From contig JACADX010000055.1 of NCBI GenBank assembly GCA_013389125.1, positions 1 to 14,247 on the forward strand: 14,247 nt of DNA, in the 5' to 3' direction. This stretch comes from Parvularculaceae bacterium (GTDB taxonomy: Bacteria > Pseudomonadota > Alphaproteobacteria > Caulobacterales > Parvularculaceae). Below the pieces are notes generated by a model, which did not search any database, was not told the DNA's origin, and was given only the letters and a program-made list of their open reading frames with translations. Shown piece after piece: positions 1 through 7,580 of the stretch; within the stretch, counting starts at the first letter, position 1; the number at the start of each line of letters is the position of its first letter. The position numbers were made by a program, and so were the translations under genes.

Positions 1-1407
1 GGCGCCTTTTTCCAGAGCGCGCCCTATATCGGCGCATTCAGCCCGACGGAGACGGAAACCAGCAACTGGGCCGCGGGCTGGACATTCGGGCTCTTTCCGC
101 CTGCGACCTGTCCCACGGGAACGACAGACTCAGGCGCGGAGATCAACGGTCTCACCGTCTGCAATCTGGCGGGGACGGTTCTTTCCGACATCCGGCTGAC
201 GCGCGGCAATCTATACCGCATCAGCGGCCGCGTTGACGTCGGTGTGGACGTCGGCGCCGACGGGACGGCGGTCGGCGGGGATCCGGCGTCGCTGACGATT
301 GAGTCAGGCGCGACCCTGTTCGGCAACAGCGGCGCCGACTATCTCGTCGTCAATCGGGGATCGCAGATCTTTTCGAACGGCACTGCGGCGAACCCCGTCG
401 TTTTCACGTCGCTCGGCGACCTCTCCGATCCCGCGCGCAACGACGACAACAATACGGCGGAGTGGGGCGGCGTCGTCATTCTGGGTCGCGCGCCGATCAA
501 TCGATGCAATCAAGCGGCCGCCACCCCTGGCACGGCCGCCTGCGAAAACGCGGTTGAGGGCGTCACAAGCCCGGACGCGCTCTACGGCGGCGCGCTCGCC
601 AATGACGACAGCGGCGCCATCCGCTTCACGCAGGTGAAGTTCGCGGGGTTCGCCGTCAACTCGGCCGGCAATGAGCTCAACGGCATTACGCTCGTCGGCG
701 TCGGCGACGCGACCGAAGTCGAGAACGTCCAGGTCCACAACAACGAGGACGACGGCATCGAGATCTTCGGCGGCGCGGTCAACCTCAGAAACGTCGTCCT
801 TACCGGCAACAAGGACGACTCCCTTGACACCGATAACGGCTGGGGCGGCAGCCTGCAGTTCCTTATCGTCGTTCAGAACGCGACGATCGGCGACAACGTC
901 GTCGAGGCGTCGAGCGTCGCGCCGAACGTCGCGCCGTTCTCGGACGCGAACGTCTCGAACTTCACCTTTGTCGGCGATCGGTCGAACGCGTTCCGCCTCA
1001 ATACCGGAACGCGCGGCAAATACGTCAACGGCGTCGTCGCTTACGGAAAGGAATGCTTCCGCTGGGAGACGACAGCGGGCGACGGCGTCGCCGGGTTCGC
1101 CGCCGGCGTTGATCCGGAGTTCAACTCCGTGCTTTTCGATTGCGCCCTCGGCCTCGCCACGGCGGCGTCCGACGTGACGGCGGCGACTGACTCCGTCGCG
1201 GCGGACGCCAACAATTCGACGAGCGTTGCGGACACCTTGATCCAGACATTCGTCAACGGCGCGGCCGAATCCGGCCGCCCGGCTTTTGACGCCACGACGC
1301 TGTCGCCCTTCTTCACCTCGGTGAATTACATCGGGGCCGTCAAAGACGCGTCCGACCGCTGGTGGGCCGGTTGGAGCTGCGGGCTTGAAGCCGGCAGCGA
1401 TTGCTGA
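1..1407 (+). CDS. C-terminal part of a modular beta-helix-type secreted/surface protein (5' end outside window)
   Basis: The frame is open from the first base to TGA at 1405-1407, giving 468 visible residues with no start codon that must be the true one, so the gene begins upstream. Residues rich in Gly, Asn, Asp and Val form short repeating strands, with motifs such as EWGGVVILGRAPIN, YGGALANDDSG, VKFAGFAV, NELNGITLVGVG, DDGIEIFGGAVN and KDDSLDTDNGWGGS. From memory these match a family of large secreted or surface proteins, usually annotated hypothetical or lipoprotein, that lie beside TonB-dependent receptors in Bacteroidetes and Alphaproteobacteria and look like right-handed parallel beta-helices. 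The first residues (FF..YIGA, then W.AGW..GL) closely resemble the last ones (FFTSVNYIGA, then WWAGWSCGL), so the window opens at the end of one module and then holds a complete second module. A terminator and a TonB receptor follow on the same strand, suggesting a shared role in surface ligand capture. The function itself is inferred. Confidence 0.8.
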   Translation, partial: GAFFQSAPYIGAFSPTETETSNWAAGWTFGLFPPATCPTGTTDSGAEINGLTVCNLAGTVLSDIRLTRGNLYRISGRVDVGVDVGADGTAVGGDPASLTIESGATLFGNSGADYLVVNRGSQIFSNGTAANPVVFTSLGDLSDPARNDDNNTAEWGGVVILGRAPINRCNQAAATPGTAACENAVEGVTSPDALYGGALANDDSGAIRFTQVKFAGFAVNSAGNELNGITLVGVGDATEVENVQVHNNEDDGIEIFGGAVNLRNVVLTGNKDDSLDTDNGWGGSLQFLIVVQNATIGDNVVEASSVAPNVAPFSDANVSNFTFVGDRSNAFRLNTGTRGKYVNGVVAYGKECFRWETTAGDGVAGFAAGVDPEFNSVLFDCALGLATAASDVTAATDSVAADANNSTSVADTLIQTFVNGAAESGRPAFDATTLSPFFTSVNYIGAVKDASDRWWAGWSCGLEAGSDC

Positions 1408-1414
1408 AGACGAC

Positions 1415-1444
1415 GGGGCGGCGCCGACTGCGTCGCCCCTTTTT
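1415..1444 (+). terminator. Intrinsic terminator after the beta-helix protein gene
   Basis: A 9-bp stem (ggggcggcg at 1415-1423 with cgtcgcccc at 1431-1439, one G-U pair) encloses a 7-base loop and is followed directly by five T residues. It starts 8 bases after the stop codon at 1407. It should end or attenuate transcription before the TonB receptor gene, which begins 32 bases later. Confidence 0.75.
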
Positions 1445-1475
1445 CCGCACATTGGCGCAGTTTTCGGGGTAAGAA

Positions 1476-4070
1476 ATGAAACGACAAGCAAAGCTATTTG
1501 GCGCGCTCTTGCTCAGCACGATGCTGACCGCGCCTGCCGCCGCGCTGGCGCAGGACGCAGCGCCAGCGGCGGAGATCGACATTCCTGCTGACGAGATCGT
1601 TGTTCGGGGCCAGTTCATTCCGGAGCCGCAGCAGGCGACGTCGCAGGTCGCGACGTTTCTGTCGGCGGAGGACCTCGCCCGGACGGGCGATGATACTGCG
1701 GCGCTCGCGCTGACGCGGCTTAGCGGTCTCAACGTCGTCAGCGGCAAATTTGCGTTCGTGCGCGGCCTTGGCGATCGTTACTCCTCGGCGCTCTTGAACG
1801 GCTCGCCGCTGCCGAGCCCGGAGCCGCTTCGGCGCACCGTTCCGCTTGATCTCTTCCCGGCGAGCATTCTCGACGGCGCTGACGTCCAGAAAACCTACTC
1901 CCCGAACTATCCGGCGGAATTCGGCGGAGGCGTCATTGACCTCCGGACCGTGCGCGACCCCGGCGAGGATTATCTAAAGCTCAAAGTCGGGGTCGGCGCG
2001 AATCTTGAGACGACGGCGAAGCAAGGCATTTTCGTCAGCGGCGGCGATCTTGACTGGCTCGGCTATGACGACGGAACGCGAAGCACGCCGGCGCCTCTGC
2101 AGTCCTTGATCGACAGCGGCACGCCGCTCAATGGGCTGACGCCGGCGGAAATCGAGGCCGTCGGCGAGAGCCTTACGAATTCTCCGCTTAGCGTCCTCCA
2201 GGAAGGAACGCTTGGCCCGAACTTCGAGGGTTCGATCGACGGCGGGACTTCGGTCGATCTTGGCGGCGAGGCGACGCTCGGGATCGTCGGCGTCCTCGGC
2301 TATCGTCAGGACTGGACGACCGAACGCGCCGAACGGGTGACCACCGCCGGCAACCAGATCGCGGACGTGTTCGACACGCTTGAGACGACGCTCGACGTGA
2401 CAGTGAACGGGCTTATGACGGCGGCGCTCGAATGGAATGAGCATCTTGTCCAGGCGACGGGCCTTTACATCCACACGTCGTCCAAGCAAGCGCAGATCGA
2501 CGAGGGCGTTGATTTCAACGCGCCGACGAGCACCGGGGAAGTCTATGACGAGTTTTCCGGCTTTTATGAGCGCGATCTGGCGATGGGCCAGATCAAGGGC
2601 GACTTCCTGTTCGACGCGCTGGAGATCAACTGGCGCGGCGCCTATGCGCGGTCGACTCGCGACGCGCCTTATGAGCGCACCTTGCGGCGTTTCCCGGACG
2701 CAAACGGCGTCCCGCTCTATTCCCAGGCGAACCAGTACAGGATCAATTTTTCGGATCTTGAGGACATGATCGTGAGCGGCGGCGCGCGATTCGCCTACAC
2801 CATTCCGATCTCGAATATGCGCGAAGCGGTTGTGTCGGCCGGCTACGACTATTCCGACACCGATCGCGCCTACAATCTGCTCGCTCTCCAGTTTGTCGGC
2901 GGCAACTCGCTGCCGCTCGACGTGCAGGCGGCGCGCCCCGACTTCCTGTTCTCGCCGGACAACATCGATCCCAATCGGTTCGTCCTGCAGGAGAACAGCA
3001 CGATCAACGACAATTACGAAGCGGCGCTGACGGTTCACGCCGGCTATTTCATGGCCGACATTGAACCCTTGCCGCTTGTGCAGGCGACGGCCGGCGTTCG
3101 CTATGAAACGGCGGACGAGACGGTTTCGACGTTCAGCCGCTTCGGGCAGGCCGGCGAAAGCGCGCGGCTTGAGAACGACTATTGGCTGCCGTCCGCCACG
3201 ATCACCTGGAATTTCGCCGACGATCTGCAGCTTCGCCTTGGCTATTCGAAGACGATCGCGAGGCCGCAGTTCCGCGAGCTTGCGCGGTCGACCTATTTCG
3301 ATCCGGAAACGGAGCGTCAGTACCGGGGCAATCGCGGGCTCGTCGATTCGCGTCTGACGAATTACGACGCGCGCCTTGAGTACTACCTCGGTCGGAACCA
3401 GTTCACGACCCTCGCCGGGTTCTACAAGAAGATCGAGAATCCGATTGAGGAGGTCCAGTTCGACACGTCGACCTTTCAGTTCGAGACGACATTCATCAAT
3501 TCGCCGCGCGCCGAGCTCTACGGCGGCGAGTTCGAGTATCGCACGCGTTTCGACATGCCGATCGACGGCTTGTTTTTTGAAAGCAGGGAGTGGCTGTTCT
3601 CGGTCAACTACACCTATACCTTCTCCGAGGTGCAGGCGAAACCGGGAGACCTTCTTTTCAGCCCGTTCGGAACCGGTTCGCTCGTCGATGCGACCTTGTT
3701 CGGCCTCGACGGGGCGCAGCTGCAAGGCGCGCCGGAGCATATCGTCAACGCGCAGTTCGGGTGGGAAGGCGACAATGACCAATTCACCCTGCTTTTCGGC
3801 TGGGTTGATGAACGCATCCTGCAACGCGGTTTCCCGTCGCCGGGAACCGAACTGCCGGACGTCGTTGAGAAGCCCGGGATTCAGCTTGACGCCGTGTTCC
3901 GACAGAACGTGCCGTTGTTCGGCGCGTCGGCGACGATCGGCCTTGCGGCGCGCAATCTGCTCGGCACGCGCCATCGAGAGTTCCAGGAAAGCAGCGTGAT
4001 CGGCGTAACCGAGTTCAACACCTATGATCGCGGCCGGAGCCTTTCAGCGAGCCTCAGCGCCGAGTTCTGA
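1476..4070 (+). CDS. TonB-dependent outer-membrane receptor
   Basis: Full-length receptor of 864 residues. ATG at 1476 is preceded by ggggtaag (1466-1473) as a ribosome binding site. The N-terminus is a Sec signal peptide (basic MKRQAK, hydrophobic LLLSTML, then AAALA, likely cut near residue 25). A TonB-box-like DEIVVRG follows at about residues 39-45. The plug domain (about 50-158) contains VRGLGDRYSSALLNGSPLPS and ends in NYPAEFGGGVIDLRT, typical of this receptor class. The remainder is beta-barrel, with alternating aromatic strands such as FTTLAGFYKKIENPIEEV, and it ends in Phe as expected for BAM-dependent folding. It would take up a ligand across the outer membrane using TonB/ExbBD energy. 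The substrate cannot be read from the sequence. The beta-helix protein immediately upstream is the obvious candidate partner, as in similar loci, but an intrinsic terminator lies between them. No frameshift or missing segment is visible. Confidence 0.93.
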   Translation: MKRQAKLFGALLLSTMLTAPAAALAQDAAPAAEIDIPADEIVVRGQFIPEPQQATSQVATFLSAEDLARTGDDTAALALTRLSGLNVVSGKFAFVRGLGDRYSSALLNGSPLPSPEPLRRTVPLDLFPASILDGADVQKTYSPNYPAEFGGGVIDLRTVRDPGEDYLKLKVGVGANLETTAKQGIFVSGGDLDWLGYDDGTRSTPAPLQSLIDSGTPLNGLTPAEIEAVGESLTNSPLSVLQEGTLGPNFEGSIDGGTSVDLGGEATLGIVGVLGYRQDWTTERAERVTTAGNQIADVFDTLETTLDVTVNGLMTAALEWNEHLVQATGLYIHTSSKQAQIDEGVDFNAPTSTGEVYDEFSGFYERDLAMGQIKGDFLFDALEINWRGAYARSTRDAPYERTLRRFPDANGVPLYSQANQYRINFSDLEDMIVSGGARFAYTIPISNMREAVVSAGYDYSDTDRAYNLLALQFVGGNSLPLDVQAARPDFLFSPDNIDPNRFVLQENSTINDNYEAALTVHAGYFMADIEPLPLVQATAGVRYETADETVSTFSRFGQAGESARLENDYWLPSATITWNFADDLQLRLGYSKTIARPQFRELARSTYFDPETERQYRGNRGLVDSRLTNYDARLEYYLGRNQFTTLAGFYKKIENPIEEVQFDTSTFQFETTFINSPRAELYGGEFEYRTRFDMPIDGLFFESREWLFSVNYTYTFSEVQAKPGDLLFSPFGTGSLVDATLFGLDGAQLQGAPEHIVNAQFGWEGDNDQFTLLFGWVDERILQRGFPSPGTELPDVVEKPGIQLDAVFRQNVPLFGASATIGLAARNLLGTRHREFQESSVIGVTEFNTYDRGRSLSASLSAEF

Positions 4071-4117
4071 GCGTCGGTCCGGGGTTCACGCCGAAAGACC
4101 GGTGGGGAGACGAGCAG

Positions 4118-4143
4118 GAAGGCCGGCGCATGCGCCGGCCTTC
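4118..4143. terminator. 26-base perfect palindrome between convergent genes; likely bidirectional terminator
   Basis: Positions 4118-4130 are exactly complementary to 4131-4143 (gaaggccggcgca and its reverse complement). The palindrome sits 47 bases after the TonB receptor stop and 24 bases beyond the purC stop on the other strand. No long T-run follows on either strand, only TTC, so termination efficiency is uncertain, but the placement between convergent genes fits a shared terminator. Confidence 0.6.
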
Positions 4144-4167
4144 GTACATTGAAGGGACCGAGGCTCG

Positions 4168-4944
4168 CTATTTCTCGTTGTCGGCGACAAGGACCGGCCC
4201 GGCATGCCCGCCCGATCCGTTGTCCTTGAGGACGCCGAGCCGCTTGGCGACTTCGCGATAGGCCTCGGTGACGCCGCCCAAATCCTTGCGGAAGCGGTCC
4301 TTGTCCATGATCGCGCCGGTTTCCATGTCCCACAGCCGGCAACCGTCCGGGCTGATCTCGTCAGCGAGGATGAGGCGCACGAGATCGCCTTCATACTGGC
4401 GCCCGAACTCCACCTTGAAGTCGACGAGCTTGATCCCGACGCCGGCGAAGAGCCCGCACAGGAAGTCGTTGATCCGGAGCGCGAGCGCCATCATGTCGTC
4501 GATTTCCTGCGGCGTCGCCCAGTTGAACGCGGTGATGTGCTCTTCGGACACCATCGGATCGCCGAGCGCGTCGTTCTTGTAGTAGAATTCGACGATCGAG
4601 CGCGGCAGCTGCGATCCTTCCTCAAGGCCCATGCGTTTGACGAGCGAGCCCGCGGCGACATTCCGGACGACGACTTCGAGCGGGATGATCTCGACATGGC
4701 GGATGAGCTGCTCGCGCATGTTGAGCCGGCGGATGAAATGCGTCGGCACGCCGATCCGCTCGAGCCCTTGCATGATGAACTCGGAAATGCGGTTGTTGAG
4801 AACGCCCTTGCCTTCGAGGACCGCGCGCTTCTGGTTGTTGAAGGCGGTCGCGTCGTCCTTGAAATACTGAATGAGGGTGCCGGGCTCCGGCCCCTCGAAC
4901 AGGATCTTCGCTTTGCCTTCGTAAACTTGCTTGCGGCGGGCCAT
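4168..4944 (-). CDS. purC: Phosphoribosylaminoimidazole-succinocarboxamide (SAICAR) synthase
   Basis: PurC joins CAIR and aspartate with ATP hydrolysis to make SAICAR in cytoplasmic de novo purine synthesis. The 258-residue product is the usual bacterial length. N-terminal YEGKAKILFE and FKDDATAFNNQKRAVLEGKG match the ATP-binding lobe. LVDFKVEFG (residues 173-181) and LADEISPDGCRLWD (193-206) are the two conserved SAICAR synthetase signatures. The start at 4944 is supported by a gaaagga-type ribosome binding site (complement of 4956-4962), 11 bases upstream. It is divergent from the DUF1476 gene, a pairing I recall as common in alphaproteobacteria. The purS and purQ genes that often follow purC are absent here, since purC converges on the TonB receptor gene. 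Confidence 0.97.
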   Translation of the reverse strand: MARRKQVYEGKAKILFEGPEPGTLIQYFKDDATAFNNQKRAVLEGKGVLNNRISEFIMQGLERIGVPTHFIRRLNMREQLIRHVEIIPLEVVVRNVAAGSLVKRMGLEEGSQLPRSIVEFYYKNDALGDPMVSEEHITAFNWATPQEIDDMMALALRINDFLCGLFAGVGIKLVDFKVEFGRQYEGDLVRLILADEISPDGCRLWDMETGAIMDKDRFRKDLGGVTEAYREVAKRLGVLKDNGSGGHAGPVLVADNEK

Positions 4945-5022
4945 TTCGGGGCTGGTCCTTTCAGGGGTCGACGGGCGCGAATCAGGCCGTCAGGGTCGAC
5001 CAAGGCGCGCGGCTATACGCGC

Positions 5023-5050
5023 TTGGAACCGGTCTGGAAACCCCTACATC
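5023..5050 (+). promoter_or_regulatory. Candidate housekeeping promoter for the DUF1476 gene
   Basis: CCTACATC at 5043-5050 differs from the Caulobacter sigma-73 -10 consensus GCTANAWC only at its first base. TTGGAAC at 5023-5029 is a partial -35 match (TTG plus the last position) at a suitable 13-base distance. It would give a leader of roughly 110 bases before ATG 5171. This is inferred from motif similarity only. Confidence 0.35.
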
Positions 5051-5170
5051 CAACCTTGGGCCGCCGTCTATCGCCGCAGTGCAGCAAACCGGAGATCATC
5101 ATTGCCGGCGGGCGAGACGACGGCTAGAACACCGGAGCAGCATCCCATAAAGCGCAAGGAAATCAACGAG

Positions 5171-5494
5171 ATGGCTAATTTCGACGAACGCAAGGACAGT
5201 TTTGAGAAGAAATTCGCGCTGGATGCCGAGTTGCGATTCAAGGCCGAGGCGCGGCGGAACAAGCTGCTTGGCCACTGGGCGGCGGGGCTTATGGGCCTTT
5301 CGGGGCAGAAAGCCGAGGATTACGCCAAGACGGTCGTCAAAGCGGACTTTGAGGAAGCCGGCGATGAGGACGTGTTCCGGAAGGTCAAGGCGGACTTCGC
5401 CGCGGCGGGCGTCGCCCAGTCCGATCATCAGATCCGCCGGCATATGGAAGAGTTCATGGCGGAGGCCGTGAAACAGATCAAAGAGCAGGGTTAG
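5171..5494 (+). CDS. DUF1476 protein, zeta-type inhibitor subunit of alphaproteobacterial F1-ATPase
   Basis: 107 residues starting MANFDERKDSFEKKFALDAE. The pattern FDER..FE.KFALDAEL.FKAEARRNKLLG.WAAGLMG matches the DUF1476 family. Its Paracoccus denitrificans member is the zeta subunit, which blocks ATP hydrolysis by F1-ATPase by inserting its N-terminal segment into the catalytic interface. The remainder is a helical bundle, consistent with the Ala, Glu and Lys content. ATG 5171 was chosen over upstream in-frame starts because aagga (5156-5160) lies 10 bases before it and because family homology begins exactly there. It is divergent from purC with a 226-base intergenic region. Inhibitory strength varies among family members, so the biochemical role is inferred from homology. 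Confidence 0.93.
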   Translation: MANFDERKDSFEKKFALDAELRFKAEARRNKLLGHWAAGLMGLSGQKAEDYAKTVVKADFEEAGDEDVFRKVKADFAAAGVAQSDHQIRRHMEEFMAEAVKQIKEQG

Positions 5495-5520
5495 ACCCAA
5501 TCGGCGCGATCTGCTGGCGA

Positions 5521-5540
5521 CCGGCCTGAGGAGCGGCCGG
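5521..5540 (+). terminator. Possible weak terminator hairpin after the DUF1476 gene
   Basis: Six-bp stem ccggcc (5521-5526) with ggccgg (5535-5540) and an 8-base loop, 26 bases after the DUF1476 stop. No clear T-tract follows, so this is only a candidate. Confidence 0.3.
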
Positions 5541-5561
5541 ACCATTCGTTTGGCGCGCCAT

Positions 5562-5571
5562 TTTGCGCAAA
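5562..5571. promoter_or_regulatory. Palindrome TTTGCGCAAA upstream of the dehydrogenase; possible operator
   Basis: A perfect 10-base palindrome lies 60 bases upstream of the dehydrogenase ATG, a plausible promoter position. Related TTTGCG-type words recur at 6406-6422 (hairpin) and as an inverted pair at 7581-7588 and 7615-7622 in the phasin region. A TetR-family regulator encoded at 6453-7109 could be the binding factor. This is inference from symmetry and position only. Confidence 0.3.
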
Positions 5572-5631
5572 GCCGGTTTCCACTTTTGCGCCCGGCGCGC
5601 TAACGTCGGCCTTTTCCCAAAGGAGATCATC

Positions 5632-6405
5632 ATGGGCCGCGTCGCGGGCAAGAAGGCGTTCATCACCGGCGGCGCGCAAGGGCTCGGCGCGTGTTTTGCG
5701 CGAATGCTCGCGTCGGAAGGCGCGAAAGTCGTCGTCACCGACGTCAATTCGAAGGGCGCGGAACGCACCGCCCTGGAGATCGACGCCGCGTTTCCCGGCT
5801 CGGCCGCGTTCTGCCATCATGACGTGACGCGCCGCGACGACTGGGAGAACGCGCTCGGCATGGCCGCCGAATTCATGGGCGGCGTCAACGTCCTTGTGAA
5901 CAACGCCGGCGTCGGCGGCTGGGGCAATATCGAAACGGAAACGCTCGAGGGCTGGCGGCGGACGCTCGACATCGACGTTGATTCGATTTTCATCGGCACG
6001 CAGATGGCGATGCCGTATCTGAAGGCGTCGCAGCCGGCCTCGATCATCAACATTTCCTCTGTCGCCGGCCTTATCGCGCATGGCGACATGCTCGCCTACA
6101 ATGCCGCGAAAGCGGCGGTCTGGATGATGTCGAAGTCGATCGCGCTGCACTGCGCGCGAGCCGGCTACGACATCCGCTGCAATTCGGTGCACCCCGTTTT
6201 CACGCGGACGCCGATCATCGAGCCGCTGGTCGCGCTCGGCGGCGGCGGGAAATCGGGCGAGGACAAGCTCACAAGACAGATCCCGCTGCAGCGCCTTGGC
6301 GAACCGGAAGACGTCGGTTACGCCGTCCTCTATCTCGCGTCCGACGAGTCGCGCTTCATCACGGCGTCCGAATTCAAGATCGACGGCGGCATCACCGCGC
6401 AGTGA
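5632..6405 (+). CDS. Short-chain dehydrogenase/reductase (classical SDR)
   Basis: 257 residues, a typical classical SDR length. ATG 5632 is preceded by a strong aaaggag site (5619-5625) at 6 bases, so I prefer it to the in-frame start 69 bases upstream. The Rossmann glycine motif TGGAQGLG is at residues 12-19. Asp37 after the second strand (VVVTD) predicts NAD(H) over NADP(H). NNAG is at 90-93, and the catalytic Ser143, Tyr156 and Lys160 are in NISSVAG and YNAAK. The tetrad Asn position (INVD in most relatives) reads IDVD, with Asp115 in its place. The C-terminus ends in the usual ITASEFKIDGG motif. The substrate cannot be assigned: relatives act on alcohols, sugars and steroids or serve as 3-oxoacyl-ACP reductases. 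It is convergent with the TetR-type regulator, and its location near PHA genes could mean a link to hydroxyacyl metabolism, but that is speculative. Confidence 0.93.
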   Translation: MGRVAGKKAFITGGAQGLGACFARMLASEGAKVVVTDVNSKGAERTALEIDAAFPGSAAFCHHDVTRRDDWENALGMAAEFMGGVNVLVNNAGVGGWGNIETETLEGWRRTLDIDVDSIFIGTQMAMPYLKASQPASIINISSVAGLIAHGDMLAYNAAKAAVWMMSKSIALHCARAGYDIRCNSVHPVFTRTPIIEPLVALGGGGKSGEDKLTRQIPLQRLGEPEDVGYAVLYLASDESRFITASEFKIDGGITAQ

Positions 6406-6422
6406 TTTGCGCCGGGCGCAAA
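6406..6422. terminator. Hairpin between the convergent dehydrogenase and TetR genes
   Basis: A perfect 7-bp stem (tttgcgc at 6406-6412 with gcgcaaa at 6416-6422) with a 3-base loop begins at the first base after the dehydrogenase stop. AATTT follows on the plus strand, a poor U-tract, so it may be a modest bidirectional terminator or simply another TTTGCGC element. Confidence 0.4.
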
Positions 6423-6452
6423 AATTTGAAGCCGCCGTCGCAAATTGCGCGC

Positions 6453-7109
6453 TTAACGGCGCTTATCGGCGCCCTGCCGCGCGAAATAGGCGTTCGCGTC
6501 CGAAAGATAGGCGCTTCGGTCGCCGACGACGTAAGGCGCAATCTGCATCACCGTCGAATAAACGGCGTCGTTGATGCGCGCCTTGTCGGTCATCGCCGCC
6601 CCGGCGATCGCGCGATATTGCAGCCAGAATGTCAGATGCGCGGCGATCCGGTCGGCAAGCTGCTCCTTTTCGCCGGCGTGAAACGCGACGAGCCTTTGCG
6701 CCGCCAGCGAATCGAGAACCGCGAGCGTCGTCGACTTTTTTAGCGCGAGGAGGCGCGCAAGGCGCGGCCGAAGCGAGGGGCAACGCTCGAGTATCGACGC
6801 CATCCCTTCGTAAAAAAACCGGAAATCGTTGATCTCCTCGAAAATGATGTAAACGAAGATCCAGTTGTCCTCGAGCGACAAGGGCTTCTCAATCGGCGCT
6901 GAAAGAACCTGGCGCATCTCGACCTCGAACGCGTCAAAGAGCGCGTCGATGATCGCTTCCTTGCCTTTGAAATGGTAATAGAGGTTGCCAGGCGAAATCC
7001 CGAGCACGGCGGCGATGTCGATCGTCGAGACTTGCGCTTCGCCCTCGCTGTTGAAGAGCGCGAGCGACGTTTTAAGGATGCGGTCGCGCGTCTTGATCTT
7101 GCCGGCCAT
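6453..7109 (-). CDS. TetR-family regulator resembling PhaD (PHA/phasin regulator)
   Basis: 218 residues. The DNA-binding domain covers residues about 5-52, with KTRDRILKTSLALFNSEGE, then VSTIDIAAVLGISPGNLYYHFKGKE, a helix-turn-helix with the GNLYYHF recognition helix. From memory, the N-terminus and the ligand-domain pattern (EDNWIFVYIIFEEINDFRFF, then LERCPSLRPRL) follow Pseudomonas putida PhaD, a TetR-like regulator that activates the phasin genes phaF and phaI. Here two phasin genes lie directly upstream on the same strand, which strengthens the assignment. ATG 7109 has gaaggg 9 bases upstream, and the gene starts 29 bases after the second phasin stop, so co-transcription is likely. The ligand domain probably senses a fatty-acyl or PHA metabolite, by analogy. 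PhaD orthology is an inference; the TetR assignment is firm. Confidence 0.9.
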   Translation of the reverse strand: MAGKIKTRDRILKTSLALFNSEGEAQVSTIDIAAVLGISPGNLYYHFKGKEAIIDALFDAFEVEMRQVLSAPIEKPLSLEDNWIFVYIIFEEINDFRFFYEGMASILERCPSLRPRLARLLALKKSTTLAVLDSLAAQRLVAFHAGEKEQLADRIAAHLTFWLQYRAIAGAAMTDKARINDAVYSTVMQIAPYVVGDRSAYLSDANAYFARQGADKRR

Positions 7110-7138
7110 TTCGCGGGGCCCTTCACGGTCGGCGGCGA

Positions 7139-7546
7139 TCAGGCGCGCTTCTTTTTCGATTTCCTGCGCGCCGCCGGTTTTTTCGACGCAGCGAGGCGGC
7201 GGAGTTCCTCCTCGACGCGGACAAGGCGCGCGTCGATCGCGCGCAGCTCCTCTTCGAGGGCGCCGCGGTCATCGCCAAGGCCGATGCGCTCCCTCATCCG
7301 CCGGATGCGTTCGTCGAGCGGGAGGCCTTGAGGCGCGACCTGCGCTGCGACCTTGCGGCCTTGCGCTTCCATCCTGCGCTCGATCGCTTCGCCCTTGGCG
7401 ACAAGTTCGTCGAAGATCTTCGCCGACTCGCCGGTGATCTTGGCGATCGATTCCTGGGCCTCCGAAAATGCGCGGCCATAAGCGCCGATCCCGGCGAGCC
7501 AGATTTTTCGGGCGGTGTCGGGATTATGATGAGGCTTCTTTGTCAT
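7139..7546 (-). CDS. Phasin-family PHA-granule-associated protein (PhaF/PhaI type), second paralogue
   Basis: 135 residues from ATG 7546, chosen because aaggag lies 7 bases upstream and homology begins just after it; an upstream in-frame extension of 41 codons runs through the terminator hairpin and is unlikely. The core ARKIWLAGIGAYGRA (residues 12-26), then KIFDELVAKGE, is the signature of the PHA granule-associated protein family. Residues about 95-118 (ALEEELRAIDARLVRVEEEL) form a clear coiled coil for oligomerisation. The C-terminus (SKKPAARRKSKKKRA) is strongly basic, recalling the histone-H1-like DNA-binding tail of PhaF but much shorter. The protein should coat PHA granules and may tether them to the nucleoid. 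It shares its core and layout with the neighbour at 7685-8095, pointing to tandem duplication. No PHA synthase gene is in the window. Confidence 0.88.
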   Translation of the reverse strand: MTKKPHHNPDTARKIWLAGIGAYGRAFSEAQESIAKITGESAKIFDELVAKGEAIERRMEAQGRKVAAQVAPQGLPLDERIRRMRERIGLGDDRGALEEELRAIDARLVRVEEELRRLAASKKPAARRKSKKKRA

Positions 7547-7580
7547 CGGGGCGCTCCTTAACGGTCGGCGGCTCTCGGCA

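Noticed and set aside
304..1491. 395-codon open frame on the minus strand opposite the beta-helix gene
   Set aside because: The product is Arg/Asp/Glu/Val-rich without domain character, and it is antisense to a frame with clear family motifs; it arises from GC-rich third positions.
1974..3974. 666-codon open frame on the minus strand opposite the TonB receptor gene
   Set aside because: Low-complexity Arg/Leu/Glu/Val composition with no recognised motif, fully antisense to an unambiguous receptor.
4204..5127. 307-codon plus-strand frame opposite purC
   Set aside because: Mirrors purC in antisense, composition is Asp/Glu/Arg/His-rich, and purC carries both family signatures.
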